Positions 19,569 to 28,668 of a stretch of DNA of 64,000 nucleotides are shown here, in pieces. The notes below the pieces were generated by a model, which saw only the letters and a program-made list of their open reading frames with translations, was not told the origin of the DNA and did no database searches. Each line of letters starts with the position of its first letter. Position 1 is the first letter of the stretch. This DNA comes from Sphingomonas sp. CFBP 8760 (lineage in GTDB: Bacteria > Pseudomonadota > Alphaproteobacteria > Sphingomonadales > Sphingomonadaceae). A program made the translations under genes and the position numbers. The stretch spans positions 62,001-126,000 of the forward strand of contig NZ_JACYUG010000009.1 in the NCBI RefSeq assembly GCF_014841615.1, in the 5' to 3' direction.

Positions 19569-20474
19569 GTGACTGGCGGGGTGGTGACCGGACCGCCGCC
19601 CGGCGGCGCGTTCATCGCGATCGACTGGGGCACGACCAACCGCCGCTGCCATGTGATCGCCGCCGACGGCACGGTGATCGCGGGCGAGCGGGACGGGCGC
19701 GGCATCCTGTCGGTGCCGCCCGGCGGGTTCGCGGGCGAGGTGGCGGGCATCCGCGCCCGGCTGGGCGACCTGCCCATGCTGTGCGCGGGGATGGTCGGAT
19801 CGAACCGCGGCTGGGCGGTCGCCCCCTATGTCCCGTGCCCCGCGACGATCGGGGCGCTAGCGGAGCATCTGATCTGGATCGAGCCGGGGCACACCGCGAT
19901 CGTCCCCGGCGTCGCCACCGCCGCGGACGTCGCGCCCGACGTGATGCGGGGCGAGGAGGTGCAGTTGCTGGGGGCGGTCGCCGCCGGGCTGGCACCGCCC
20001 GACGCGCTGCTCTGCCAGCCGGGCACGCACAGCAAATGGGCGACGATCGCGGGCGGCGCGATCACCGGTTTCGCCACCGCGATGACGGGCGAGCTGTTCG
20101 CGCTGCTGCGCGGGCACAGCCTGCTCGCCGACTTCATGACCGGCGCGGTGGCGGATGGCCCCGCCTTTCGCGACGGCCTCGCCCTCGCCGCCACGGCTGC
20201 GCCGCTGACCGCGCTGTTCGGCGAGCGGGCGGGCGCGGTGCTCGGTCGCATCCCGGCGGACGATGTGGCGGCGCGGGTCAGCGGGCTGCTGATCGGGCAG
20301 GACGTCGCCGAACGCCGGCTGGCCCCCGGCACCCCGGTCCATATCCTCGCCGAACCGGGGCTGGGCGATCTCTATGCCGCCGCCGTCACCCTGGCGGGCG
20401 GCGTGCCGGTCGCGGTCGACAGCCATGCCGCCTTCGTCGCCGGCATCACCGCCATCCGGAGCCTTGCCGCATGA
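19569..20474 (+). CDS. dgoK: 2-dehydro-3-deoxygalactonokinase (DgoK family)
   Basis: This 301-residue sugar kinase shows the DgoK motifs FIAIDWGTTNRRCHVI near the N-terminus, LCAGMVGSNRGWAVAPYVPCPA, DVMRGEEVQLLG, LLCQPGTHSKWATIAGGAITGFATAMTGELFALL and DLYAAAVTLAGG near the end. DgoK phosphorylates 2-keto-3-deoxy-galactonate, feeding DgoA. The start is GTG at 19569, 4 bases after the symporter stop. Its stop overlaps the dgoA start (ATGA). In this cluster the enzyme might also accept 2-keto-3-deoxygluconate, because the other genes belong to the hexuronate isomerase pathway. Confidence 0.9.
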   Translation: MTGGVVTGPPPGGAFIAIDWGTTNRRCHVIAADGTVIAGERDGRGILSVPPGGFAGEVAGIRARLGDLPMLCAGMVGSNRGWAVAPYVPCPATIGALAEHLIWIEPGHTAIVPGVATAADVAPDVMRGEEVQLLGAVAAGLAPPDALLCQPGTHSKWATIAGGAITGFATAMTGELFALLRGHSLLADFMTGAVADGPAFRDGLALAATAAPLTALFGERAGAVLGRIPADDVAARVSGLLIGQDVAERRLAPGTPVHILAEPGLGDLYAAAVTLAGGVPVAVDSHAAFVAGITAIRSLAA

Positions 20475-21094
20475 ACACCCGCATCGAACTGCGCGACGCG
20501 CTGACGCGCTGCCCGCTGGTCGCGATCCTGCGCGGCATCACGCCCCCCGAGGTCGAGGCGGTCGGCGAGGCGCTGGTCGAGGCGGGCTTCTCGATGATCG
20601 AGGTGCCGCTCAACTCCCCCGATCCGTTCGACAGCATCGCGCGGCTGGTGACGCGGCTGGGCCACCGCGCGCTGGTGGGGGCGGGAACGGTGCTGACCAC
20701 CGGCAACGTGGCGCGGCTGGCGGCGACGGGGGCGCGGCTGGCGATCTCCCCCAACACCGACCCCGTGGTGATCGCGGCGAGCGCGGCGGCGGGGCTGATC
20801 ACGCTGCCCGGCTATTTCACCCCGAGCGAGGCGTTCGCCGCGCTGGCCGCCGGCGCGACCGGCCTGAAGCTGTTCCCGGCCGAGGCGGGATCGCCCGCCG
20901 TCATCAGGGCGCACCGCGCCGTGCTGCCCCGCGATGTGCCGATCCTGGCGGTGGGCGGGATGACGCCGGATACGATCCCGGCGTGGCGGGATGCGTGTGA
21001 CGGCTTCGGGCTCGGCTCCGCGCTCTACCGGCCGGGCCAGTCCGCCGGAACGGTGGGCGAGCAGGCACGGCGGTTCGTGGCGGCGCTCGCCTAG
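20471..21094 (+). CDS. dgoA: 2-dehydro-3-deoxy-6-phosphogalactonate aldolase (KDPG/KDPGal aldolase family)
   Basis: This 207-residue class I aldolase cleaves the phosphorylated 2-keto-3-deoxy sugar acid to pyruvate and glyceraldehyde-3-phosphate. It has CPLVAILRGITPPEVEAVGEALVEAGFSMIEVPLNSPDPFDSIARL, VGAGTVLTTGNV and the Schiff-base lysine in ATGLKLFPAEAGSP, all DgoA-like. ILRGITPPE and VPLNSPDP favour the galactonate type over Eda. Its stop codon shares the bases CTAG (21091-21094) with the stop of the convergent LacI-family gene. Confidence 0.92.
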   Translation: MNTRIELRDALTRCPLVAILRGITPPEVEAVGEALVEAGFSMIEVPLNSPDPFDSIARLVTRLGHRALVGAGTVLTTGNVARLAATGARLAISPNTDPVVIAASAAAGLITLPGYFTPSEAFAALAAGATGLKLFPAEAGSPAVIRAHRAVLPRDVPILAVGGMTPDTIPAWRDACDGFGLGSALYRPGQSAGTVGEQARRFVAALA

Positions 21095-22107
21095 AGCGCT
21101 GCTGCCGTCGATTCGCGCACGATCAGCGTCAGTGCGACCGGGGCGAGTTCGTCCTGCGGCTTGCCCCCGATCAGCGCGAGCAGCCGGCCGGTCGCCTCCG
21201 CCGCCATCGTCTCCAGCGGCCGGCGGATGGTGGTGAGCGCGGGGGTGAGCATCGTCGCCAGATCGCTGTCGTCGAACCCGGCAACCGACAGGTCGCGCGG
21301 CACCGCCAGCCCCGCCTCCCCCGCCGCCTTCAGCACCGCGGCGGCCATGATATCGTTGGCGGCGAAGATCGCGGTCGGCCGATCGGGCAGCGCCAGCAGC
21401 GCCCGCGCCGCCGCAAGGCCCCCGGCGAACCCGTAATCCCCCTCGTACAGCAAATCGTCCGGCAGGTCCTGTCCGTGCCGGGCGAGCGCGTCGCGAAAGC
21501 CGCCCTCGCGTTCGCTGGACGAGCGGAACCGGCGGGGGCCGGTAATCATCGCGATCCGCCGATGGCCCAGCGCGACGAGATGATCCGCCAGCATCGCCGT
21601 CGCCCCGCGTTCGTCGCTGACCAGCATCGACCGGTGGCCGGGCACCGCCGCCGCCGCCAGAGCGACCGCCGGCACGCCCAGCGCCGCCAATGCGGCCGCG
21701 ACATCGGCCAGTTCGGACACCGGCGGCAACAGCAACACCCCGTCCACGCGCGACCGGCGCACGAAATCGCGGACGTTGCCGACCAGATTGGGATCGTCGT
21801 AGCGCGCCGGGTGAACGACCAGCTCATACCCCTCCTGCGCGCACAGCCCGGCGATCCCGCGCTGGAGGACGCCGATGACATGGGCGTTGGGATCGTCCTG
21901 GATCACCCCGATCAGATAGGACCGGCCGGTCGCCATGCCCCGTGCCCGGCTGCTGGGATGAAAACCGAGTTGCGCGATCACCGCCTTGATCGCGACGCGG
22001 GTTTCCTCACCCACCTTGGGCGAATCGTTGAGCACGCGCGATACGGTGCGGATCGACACGCCGGCGGCGGCGGCGACATCGGTGATGGTGGCGGGAGGAC
22101 GGAACAT
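21091..22107 (-). CDS. LacI-family transcriptional regulator of the hexuronate cluster
   Basis: This 338-residue regulator has an N-terminal LacI helix-turn-helix (ATITDVAAAAGVSIRTVSRVLNDSPKVGEETRVAIKAVIAQLGFHPSSRARGM) and hinge. A periplasmic-binding-like effector domain follows, containing YLIGVIQDDPNAHV and DLSVAGFDDSDLATMLTPALTTIRRP. Its ATG directly follows the stop of the reductase gene, so it is the last gene of the uxaA-reductase-lacI unit. It probably represses the two divergent units until a hexuronate-derived inducer appears. The likely operator is the palindrome at 25083-25098. Confidence 0.92.
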   Translation of the reverse strand: MFRPPATITDVAAAAGVSIRTVSRVLNDSPKVGEETRVAIKAVIAQLGFHPSSRARGMATGRSYLIGVIQDDPNAHVIGVLQRGIAGLCAQEGYELVVHPARYDDPNLVGNVRDFVRRSRVDGVLLLPPVSELADVAAALAALGVPAVALAAAAVPGHRSMLVSDERGATAMLADHLVALGHRRIAMITGPRRFRSSSEREGGFRDALARHGQDLPDDLLYEGDYGFAGGLAAARALLALPDRPTAIFAANDIMAAAVLKAAGEAGLAVPRDLSVAGFDDSDLATMLTPALTTIRRPLETMAAEATGRLLALIGGKPQDELAPVALTLIVRESTAAAL

Positions 22108-23529
22108 TCAGGCCAGCCGGCCGATGACGCCGGATGCGTCGCACAGCCCGACCCACGCCTGGGCCAGCGCCGCCCGGAACGTCGGGTCGCCCACCAGTTC
22201 GGCCGGGAAGACGCCGCTGTCCTGCACCACCGCATCGGGATCGTGCGCCAGCGCCGTCAGCCTTGCCGCCAGCGGATCGACCAGCGGCGCCATCGGCGGC
22301 CGCGGCAGCGCGAGGAAGCGCAGCCATGCGGCGACGGGCACGACCAGCCGGTCGACCGGGCGACCGGCGCGGCGGGCATCGACGATCGTCGCGAGCAGCC
22401 GGAACGGCAGTTTCTGCGATCCGTCCCAGGCGATCTGCGCCAGCAGATGCCGGATCGCAGGGTTGCGGAACCGGTCGAGGATCGCACCGATATACGCGCC
22501 CGTATCCAGCCCGGCCGTGACGCCGAGGCTAGGCGCGATATCCTGCCGCATCAGCCGTTCGACGAAACCCGCCAGTCGTGTGTCCGCCATCGCGTCGCCG
22601 ACCGTCTCGTGGCCCAGCAGCAGCCCGAGATAGGCGAGCGAGGAATGCGCGCCGTTGAGCAGGCGCAGCTTCGCCTCCTCGAACCCGGTCACGTCGGCGA
22701 CGAACTGCGCGCCGGCCAGATCGAAGGGCGGGCGCTCACCGGCGAAATCGTCCTCGATCACCCATTGCGTGAACGCCTCGCGCTGGATCGGCCACGCGTC
22801 CTCGATCCCCGCCGCCGCCACCGTCGCACGCAACGCATTGTCGGTCGCCGGGGTGATCGAATCGACCATCGAGCTGGGGAAGCGGACCTCGCCGGCGATC
22901 CATGCTGCCAGATCGGGATCGATCGCGGCGGCATAATCGCCGACCGCGCGGGACAGGCGGCGGCCATTGCCCGCCAGATTGTCGCAGGACAGCACCGTCA
23001 GCCCGCCGGCGCCGCCCGCGCGCCGCCGCCCGAGGCCATCGACCAGCCGTCCGACGAAACTCGTCGGCCGCGCCGGATCGGTCAGGTCGCGCCGGATTGC
23101 GGGATGATCGCGGTCGAGCCCGCCGTCGGCGGTCAGGCAATATCCCTTCTCGGTCACGGTCGCAGTGACGAGGCGGGTGGTGGGCGCGGCGATCCGCGCG
23201 GCGAAGGCGTCGCCCTCCGCCCTGGTCAGCAGTTCGACGATCGATCCGATCACCCGCCACTTCGTCTCCGCCCCCAGCAGCGCCAGCGTGTACAGCCCGT
23301 CCTGCGGGCGCAGCGCATCGGCGACGTCGGTGGAATTGAGCGCCATCGCGCTGATCGCCCAGCGCGGATCGTGCGCCAGCACCGCATCGGCATAGGCGGC
23401 CTGATGCGCGCGGTGGAACGCGCCGGGGCCGACATGGACGATGCCGGGAACCAGCGCGGTGCGATCATAGCCCGGCCGGGCGACATCGGCGGGCAGATCG
23501 GCGAGGGTGGCGTTCGATAATCGGGTCAC
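22108..23529 (-). CDS. Mannitol dehydrogenase-family oxidoreductase (fructuronate/tagaturonate reductase-like)
   Basis: This 473-residue NAD-dependent polyol dehydrogenase begins MTRLSNATLADLPADVARPGYDRTALVPGIVHVGPGAFHRAHQAAYADAVL, with the Rossmann VHVGPGAFHRAHQ. It includes ATVTEKGYCL, LSCDNLAGNGR, FPSSMVDSITPAT and the catalytic segment EEAKLRLLNGAHSSLAYLG. UxuB, UxaB and mannitol 2-dehydrogenase share this fold. With UxaC upstream and UxaA next to it, it most likely reduces tagaturonate to altronate (UxaB role) or fructuronate to mannonate. The GTG at 23529 overlaps the uxaA stop as GTGA; the longer frame from 23550 lies inside uxaA. Confidence 0.88.
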   Translation of the reverse strand: MTRLSNATLADLPADVARPGYDRTALVPGIVHVGPGAFHRAHQAAYADAVLAHDPRWAISAMALNSTDVADALRPQDGLYTLALLGAETKWRVIGSIVELLTRAEGDAFAARIAAPTTRLVTATVTEKGYCLTADGGLDRDHPAIRRDLTDPARPTSFVGRLVDGLGRRRAGGAGGLTVLSCDNLAGNGRRLSRAVGDYAAAIDPDLAAWIAGEVRFPSSMVDSITPATDNALRATVAAAGIEDAWPIQREAFTQWVIEDDFAGERPPFDLAGAQFVADVTGFEEAKLRLLNGAHSSLAYLGLLLGHETVGDAMADTRLAGFVERLMRQDIAPSLGVTAGLDTGAYIGAILDRFRNPAIRHLLAQIAWDGSQKLPFRLLATIVDARRAGRPVDRLVVPVAAWLRFLALPRPPMAPLVDPLAARLTALAHDPDAVVQDSGVFPAELVGDPTFRAALAQAWVGLCDASGVIGRLA

Positions 23530-25064
23530 AACGTCACTCCACGCTTCCACAAGGCGATCTCCCGTTCCTCGTTGATCTCGTTACGCGCCGGCTCGCCGGA
23601 CGCAACCGCGCAGATGCGATCCAGCAGCGCCGCCGCCGTCACGTCCAGCCCGTCCTCCAGCACCGCGCCCGCATCGAAATCGATCCAGCCGGGCTTGCGC
23701 GTGGCGAGGCCGTGGTTGGTCGCCAGCTTCATCGTCGGCACCGGGCTGCCCAGCGGGGTGCCGCGGCCGGTGGAGAACAGGGTCAGCGTCGCCCCCGCCG
23801 CCGCCAGCGCGGTGGTGGAGACGGCGTCGTTGCCCGGCGCCTCCAGCACGACCAGCCCGGGACGGCGCACCCGCTCGCCGTACCCCAGCACGTCGGTGAC
23901 GGTCGCGCGGCCGCCCTTCTGCACCGCGCCCAGCGATTTCTCCTCCAGCGTGGTGATCCCGCCCTCGACATTGCCGGGGCTGGGATTCTCCGAGATCGGC
24001 TCGCCATGATCGAGGAAGTAGCGTTTGAAATCGTTGACCAGGGTCACGAGGCGGTCGAACGTCGCCTCGTCCCGCGCGCGCGCCATCAACAGGCGTTCGG
24101 CGCCGAACATCTCGGGTATCTCGGTCAGGATCGCGGTGCCGCCCGCCGCCGTCACCGCATCGGCGGCGCGGCCGATCAGCGGGTTCGCGGTCAGCCCGCT
24201 GAACCCGTCCGACCCGCCGCATTTCAGCCCGAGGCGCAGCGCATCCAGCCCCACCTCGCTGCGGCGATCGGCGCCGGCGATCTCCCCCAGTTCGGCGATG
24301 GCGCGCGCGGCATCGCCATATTCGTCGGCGCTCAACTGCGCCCCGACGCTGCGTACCCGGTCGCGCCGCTCGGGCGGCAGGCGCTCCAGCAGGGCGGACA
24401 ACTGGTTCTCCTCGCACCCCAGCCCCAGCAGCAGCACGCCGCCGGCATTGGGATGACACGCCAGCGCCGCCAGCACGCGCGCGGTGCCGTCGAGATCGTC
24501 GCCCAGCTGCGAACAGCCGAAGGGATGCGCGAAGGCCAGCACGTCGTCCACGCCGGACGCCTTCGCCGCCGCCATCGCCACGCGCTGCGCGGTGCGGCCG
24601 ACGCAGCCGACGGTGGGGATCACCCAGATCTGGTTGCGCGTCCCGACCGACCCGTCGCTGCGGACATAGCCCTGGAAGCCCCTCGTCCGTCCCGCGACCG
24701 GCGCGATCACCGGCGCGATCGCCGGCGCGGGATCGTAGCGATAGGGCTCCTCCCCCGACAGCTTCGTCGCCAGATTGTGGCTGTGGACGTGGCGGCCGGC
24801 GTCGATCGCCTGCGTCGCGCGGCCGATCGGCCAGCCATAGCGGCGCACGTCGTCGCCGATGGCGATCGGCGCAAGCGCGATCTTGTGGCCGATCGCGATC
24901 GGGTCGATGACCGCCAAGGCGCCGCCGTCCACCGTCAGCACCTCCCCCGGCACCAGCGGGCGGAGCGCGACGCCGACCTGATCGGCGGGATCGACCCGTA
25001 CGATCGGCGGCAGGCCGGGGGCGGCGGACGGGACGGATGGCGGAAACGGGGCGACGGATGACAT
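23526..25064 (-). CDS. uxaA: Altronate dehydratase UxaA, single-chain type
   Basis: This 512-residue dehydratase converts altronate to 2-keto-3-deoxygluconate. The N-terminal SAF domain (residues about 20-100; HKIALAPIAIGDDVRRYGWPIGRA) is joined to the large UxaA C-terminal domain. That domain shows VIPTVGCVGRTAQRVA, HPFGCSQLGDDLDGT, LGLGCEENQLSAL, LGLKCGGSDGFSGLTANPLIGRAAD, FKRYFLDHGEPISENPSPGNVEGGITTLEEKSLGA and VLEAPGNDAVSTT. These are the expected metal-binding and active-site segments. It is the first gene of a minus-strand unit that diverges from uxaC. It is a strong marker that galacturonate is used. Confidence 0.95.
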   Translation of the reverse strand: MSSVAPFPPSVPSAAPGLPPIVRVDPADQVGVALRPLVPGEVLTVDGGALAVIDPIAIGHKIALAPIAIGDDVRRYGWPIGRATQAIDAGRHVHSHNLATKLSGEEPYRYDPAPAIAPVIAPVAGRTRGFQGYVRSDGSVGTRNQIWVIPTVGCVGRTAQRVAMAAAKASGVDDVLAFAHPFGCSQLGDDLDGTARVLAALACHPNAGGVLLLGLGCEENQLSALLERLPPERRDRVRSVGAQLSADEYGDAARAIAELGEIAGADRRSEVGLDALRLGLKCGGSDGFSGLTANPLIGRAADAVTAAGGTAILTEIPEMFGAERLLMARARDEATFDRLVTLVNDFKRYFLDHGEPISENPSPGNVEGGITTLEEKSLGAVQKGGRATVTDVLGYGERVRRPGLVVLEAPGNDAVSTTALAAAGATLTLFSTGRGTPLGSPVPTMKLATNHGLATRKPGWIDFDAGAVLEDGLDVTAAALLDRICAVASGEPARNEINEEREIALWKRGVTL

Positions 25065-25082
25065 TGCCTGTTCCTAGCATCC

Positions 25083-25098
25083 GTGCCATCGCTGGCAC
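25083..25098. promoter_or_regulatory. LacI-type operator candidate between uxaA and uxaC
   Basis: GTGCCA-TCGC-TGGCAC is an inverted repeat with 6-base arms and a central CG, the usual shape of LacI-family operators. It lies 18 bases before the uxaA start on one side and about 17 bases before the uxaC start on the other. It could therefore block both divergent promoters at once. Binding by the local LacI-family protein is inference. Confidence 0.6.
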
Positions 25099-25115
25099 AA
25101 GCCAACAGGATGTTC

Positions 25116-26558
25116 ATGATGACGCCGCTGCACCTCGATCCGGACCGCCTCTTCCCCGCCGACCCGACTACGCGGGGGATCGCCCGTACACTCTATGCGG
25201 CGGTCGCGGCGTTGCCGATCGTCAGCCCGCACGGCCATACCGATCCGGCATGGTTCGCCACCGATGCGCCATGGCAGAACGCGACCGACCTGCTGCTGGC
25301 GCCCGACCATTATCTCTACCGGATGCTCTACAGCCAGGGCATCCCGCTGGAAACGCTGGCGGTGCCCGCGCATGGCCGGCCGGCGGCGGCGGACCGGCGC
25401 GCGGCGTGGAGTGTCTTCGCGGCGCACCAGCACCTGTTCCGGGGTACGCCGTCGCGGCTGTGGCTGGACCATGTCTTCGCCGAGGTGTTCGGGTTCGACG
25501 TCGCGCTCTCCGCCGCCACCGCCGACCTGTATTTCGACCGGATCGGCGAGTTGCTGGCCACCCCCGCCTTTCGCCCGCGCGCGCTCTACGACCGCTTCAA
25601 CATCGAACTGATCGCCACCACCGAGGGCGCGCACGACACGCTGGCGCATCACGAGGCGATCCGGCAATCGGGCTGGCAGGGCAAGGTGGTCACCGCCTAT
25701 CGCCCCGATGCGGTGATCGATGCCGATCACGAGGATTTCCGTGCCGCCCTGGCCCGCTTCGCCGAACTGACCGGCGAGGATGTCGGCAGCTGGACCGGCT
25801 ATCTCGCCGCGCACCGTGCGCGGCGGCAGGCCTTCATCGCGATGGGCGCCACCTCCAGCGACCATGGCCACCCCACCGCCGCGACCGCCGACCTGTCGGC
25901 GGCCGAGACGGAGGCGCTGTTCGCCACCGTGATGCACGGCACGCCGACCGCGGCGGAGGCGGAACTGTTCCGCGCGCAGATGCTGACCGAGATGGCGCGG
26001 ATGAGCCTGGACGACGGGCTGGTCATGCAGATCCATCCCGGTTCGTCGCGCAATCACAATCGCTGGCTGCACACCGCCTATGGCCGCGACAAGGGGGCCG
26101 ACATCCCGACCCGCACCGATTACGTCGCCGCGCTGAAGCCGCTGCTCGGCCGGTTCGGCAACGAACGCGACCTGTCGATCATCCTCTTCACGCTGGACGA
26201 AACCGCCTATGCCCGCGAACTGGCGCCGCTGGCGGGGCATTATCCCTGCCTGAAGCTGGGGCCGGCCTGGTGGTTCCACGATTCGCCGGAGGGGATGCGC
26301 CGTTTCCGCGAGATGACGACGGAGACCGCCGGCTTCTACAACACGGTCGGCTTCAACGACGATACCCGCGCGTTCCTGTCGATCCCGGCGCGGCACGACA
26401 TGGCGCGGCGGGTGGATTGCGGCTTCCTCGCCCGGCTGGTGGCGGAAGGCCGGATGAGCGAGGCGGACGCGCATGAAACCGCGATCGACCTCGCCTACAA
26501 CCTCGTCCGCCGCGCCTACAAGCTGGACGGCACGCCGCTGCGGGCGAAGGCGGCGTAA
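25116..26558 (+). CDS. uxaC: Glucuronate/galacturonate isomerase UxaC
   Basis: This 480-residue isomerase converts galacturonate to tagaturonate or glucuronate to fructuronate. It holds LPIVSPHGHTDPAWFA (metal-binding HGH), LYRMLYSQGIPLE, FNIELIATTEGAHD, GLVMQIHPGSSRNHN and LKLGPAWWFHDSPEGMRRFREMTTETAGFYNTVGFNDDTRAFLSIPARHDMARR, all UxaC motifs. The start is uncertain. An in-frame GTG at 25083 lies in the operator, and ATGs lie at 25110, 25116 and 25119. AGGA at 25107-25110 best fits 25116 or 25119. Confidence 0.94.
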   Translation: MMTPLHLDPDRLFPADPTTRGIARTLYAAVAALPIVSPHGHTDPAWFATDAPWQNATDLLLAPDHYLYRMLYSQGIPLETLAVPAHGRPAAADRRAAWSVFAAHQHLFRGTPSRLWLDHVFAEVFGFDVALSAATADLYFDRIGELLATPAFRPRALYDRFNIELIATTEGAHDTLAHHEAIRQSGWQGKVVTAYRPDAVIDADHEDFRAALARFAELTGEDVGSWTGYLAAHRARRQAFIAMGATSSDHGHPTAATADLSAAETEALFATVMHGTPTAAEAELFRAQMLTEMARMSLDDGLVMQIHPGSSRNHNRWLHTAYGRDKGADIPTRTDYVAALKPLLGRFGNERDLSIILFTLDETAYARELAPLAGHYPCLKLGPAWWFHDSPEGMRRFREMTTETAGFYNTVGFNDDTRAFLSIPARHDMARRVDCGFLARLVAEGRMSEADAHETAIDLAYNLVRRAYKLDGTPLRAKAA

Positions 26559-26581
26559 CGCGGCGGGGGCGGCGGGGTGAC

Positions 26582-28405
26582 CTACCCCGCCGGCGCCACC
26601 CGCGCCTCGCGGCCCTGCGCGATCAGGTCGCCGATCGCACCTGCCGGGCTGGCGGACGGCAGCGCGGCCATCGCCCCGGCCATCGCCGCCGGGTCGACCG
26701 TGCCCGCCTTCGCGGTAAGCAGCCCGAACGCCGCCGCCGTCGGCAATTTGGCGAACGAGGCGGTATAGCGGTCGCGCAGGCGGGTCAGCGCCGCCTCGCG
26801 TTGCAGCATCGCCAGCGCGATCGCATGGCGCAACACCACCGCCTGACCGACCTCGCTCAGCTTGCCGGGGGCCGGCAGGGCCGGCTCGCCGACCTCGACC
26901 AGATGCGCCCAGTCGCGCGCCTGCCAGTGGATTTCGGCGGCGATGCCGGCGGCGTCGGGCACGTCCTGCAACGCGGCCAGCGCTTCCGCCCGGCGACCCA
27001 TGATGTCGAGCGCGGCAGCCTCCACCCGGCGGCGGTCGGCGAACATCGCGGCGGGATAGCTGACATCGTCGGTCGCGCGCAGCATCCGGATCGCGGCATC
27101 GGGATACCCGGCCAGGATGCGCAGCGTCGCCACCCGCACCGACAGCGGCCCCTGTTCGATATCGCGCGGCCCCGCGTTCATGCGGTGGTCGAGCAGATCG
27201 GCCGCGCGGGTATAGAGGCCCGCCGCCTGCAACCGGTCGATCAGCCCGTCCGCCAGCCGGTTGCCCGCCACCCCGGCGGGGGCGAGATCGCGATAATCCC
27301 AGAACAGCCCCGCCGCCTGCGGCAGCGGCAGTTTCGATTCGGGTGCCAGCGCGGCGGCGAGCAGGCCGCGCAACTGTGTCGCGATCGTGCCCGCATCCGC
27401 CCCCGCGCCGCCATAGCGGAACAGCGCTGCCCCCGATCGCAGCGCCGCGGGCGTATCGTGCATCCGCAGCGCCAGCGCCAGCGCGACGCGCAACGCCCGC
27501 TGCTCCACCGCATCGCCGCGCCAGTTCAGCAACAGCCGGTCGAGCCGCTGTGCCGCCTCCTTGGGTGGCAGGTCGTGCGCGTCCAGCGCCGCCTCGATCG
27601 TCGACAGTTCGGCATCGGCGCGCTGTTCGGGATCGCCGCTAATCGCGACGCGGGCCAGCCGCAGCCGGCCCTCCTTCCCCTCGCCCACGCCCAGCATCGC
27701 CTTGCCGCGCAGCAGGTTGGCGGCGGGATCGCCGTCCGGCAGCGTCGCCAGCCAATCGAGCGCGGCCTGGTCGCGGTGCAGCGCCACCGCCGCCTCGCCC
27801 GCCGCCAGGATGAAGGGGCGGCGCGCACGGCCATGCCGCGCGTTGAGCGCGGGCAGCGCGCACGCCAGTTGTTCCAGCGCCGGGCGCCAGCGTTCGGTCG
27901 CGGCCAGCGCGCGCAGCCGCCACAGGCATGATTCGGCATCGCCGACCAGCATCGGATCGGCCAGCATCGCCAGCGCATCGTCGGCATGACCCGCTTGGGC
28001 GGCGGCGGCACCGTTCGCGCGCCGCCAGCCCGGCACCATCGCCAGATCGGGATCGTCGCTGCGCATCACCTCCAGCACGCCCATCGCATCGGGACCGCGC
28101 CCGGCCGCGATCAGGCTGCCCGCATAGTCCCAGCGTACCGCCTGCCGGCTGCCGGGCGTGGCCGCGGCGATCCGTGCCCAGGCATCCTCCTCCGTCATCG
28201 CCACCCAAGCGGCGGGACCGGCGGGCAGCGGCCGTTCCGCCAGCACCGCCGCAAACCCGGCGGTCGGGGGCGCGACCGCCGGGGCATGACCGGCGGCGGG
28301 CGCCGCGCCGTGCGAGGGCGATTCGTGCGCGGGGGGATCGTTGGCCAGCGCGGCGGCGGCGAGGCCCCCGATCAGCAGCGTCGCCAGCAGCGGGCGGGCG
28401 ATCAT
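26582..28405 (-). CDS. Exported helical-repeat (TPR-like) protein at the edge of the flagellar region
   Basis: This 607-residue protein has a signal peptide (MIARPLLATLLIGGLAAAALA, cleavage near residue 21), a His/Ala/Pro-rich linker (about 22-45) and then a long run of alanine/leucine-rich helices. Examples are ANGAAAAQAGHADDALAMLADP, AALDWLATLPDGDPAANLLRGKAML and GLYTRAADLLDHRM, which resemble TPR-like repeats. It is probably periplasmic. The ATG overlaps the stop of a 73-residue membrane protein gene (ATGA). No catalytic motif is visible. A link to flagella is by location only. Confidence 0.75.
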   Translation of the reverse strand: MIARPLLATLLIGGLAAAALANDPPAHESPSHGAAPAAGHAPAVAPPTAGFAAVLAERPLPAGPAAWVAMTEEDAWARIAAATPGSRQAVRWDYAGSLIAAGRGPDAMGVLEVMRSDDPDLAMVPGWRRANGAAAAQAGHADDALAMLADPMLVGDAESCLWRLRALAATERWRPALEQLACALPALNARHGRARRPFILAAGEAAVALHRDQAALDWLATLPDGDPAANLLRGKAMLGVGEGKEGRLRLARVAISGDPEQRADAELSTIEAALDAHDLPPKEAAQRLDRLLLNWRGDAVEQRALRVALALALRMHDTPAALRSGAALFRYGGAGADAGTIATQLRGLLAAALAPESKLPLPQAAGLFWDYRDLAPAGVAGNRLADGLIDRLQAAGLYTRAADLLDHRMNAGPRDIEQGPLSVRVATLRILAGYPDAAIRMLRATDDVSYPAAMFADRRRVEAAALDIMGRRAEALAALQDVPDAAGIAAEIHWQARDWAHLVEVGEPALPAPGKLSEVGQAVVLRHAIALAMLQREAALTRLRDRYTASFAKLPTAAAFGLLTAKAGTVDPAAMAGAMAALPSASPAGAIGDLIAQGREARVAPAG

Positions 28406-28623
28406 GGCACCAGCCGCGCGATCGCGACGCCGCCACCGATGCAGCCGATCAGGAACAGCGCGCCGGGCAGCAGCGCCGCCTTCATGCCGCCCTTCGCCTT
28501 GCCCGATGGCGTCGCGGGGGTGACGACGACCACGGGTGCCCCCGCCACGGTTGCTTCCGTGACGGTCCGGCCGCCCGAACCCGAGACCAGCCGCACCCGG
28601 CCTGGTTTACGATCGTCGCTCAT
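28402..28623 (-). CDS. Small membrane protein upstream of the exported repeat protein
   Basis: This 73-residue protein starts MSDDRKPGRVRLVSGSGGRTVTEATVAGAPVVVV and ends with one transmembrane helix (MKAALLPGALFLIGCIGGGVAIARLVP, residues 47-73). Its short basic/polar N-terminal part would face the cytoplasm. It overlaps the next gene by four bases and is the first gene of its unit. A TATAGGAT element lies about 50 bases upstream. Not recognised. Confidence 0.65.
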   Translation of the reverse strand: MSDDRKPGRVRLVSGSGGRTVTEATVAGAPVVVVTPATPSGKAKGGMKAALLPGALFLIGCIGGGVAIARLVP

Positions 28624-28668
28624 GCCCTACCTTGAATCCTCTGTCTTTTAACCCTCTGCCGAAACCGA

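Noticed and set aside
21475..23520. 681-residue plus-strand open frame
   Set aside because: Antisense to the LacI-family and reductase genes, with low-complexity charged content and no family motif.
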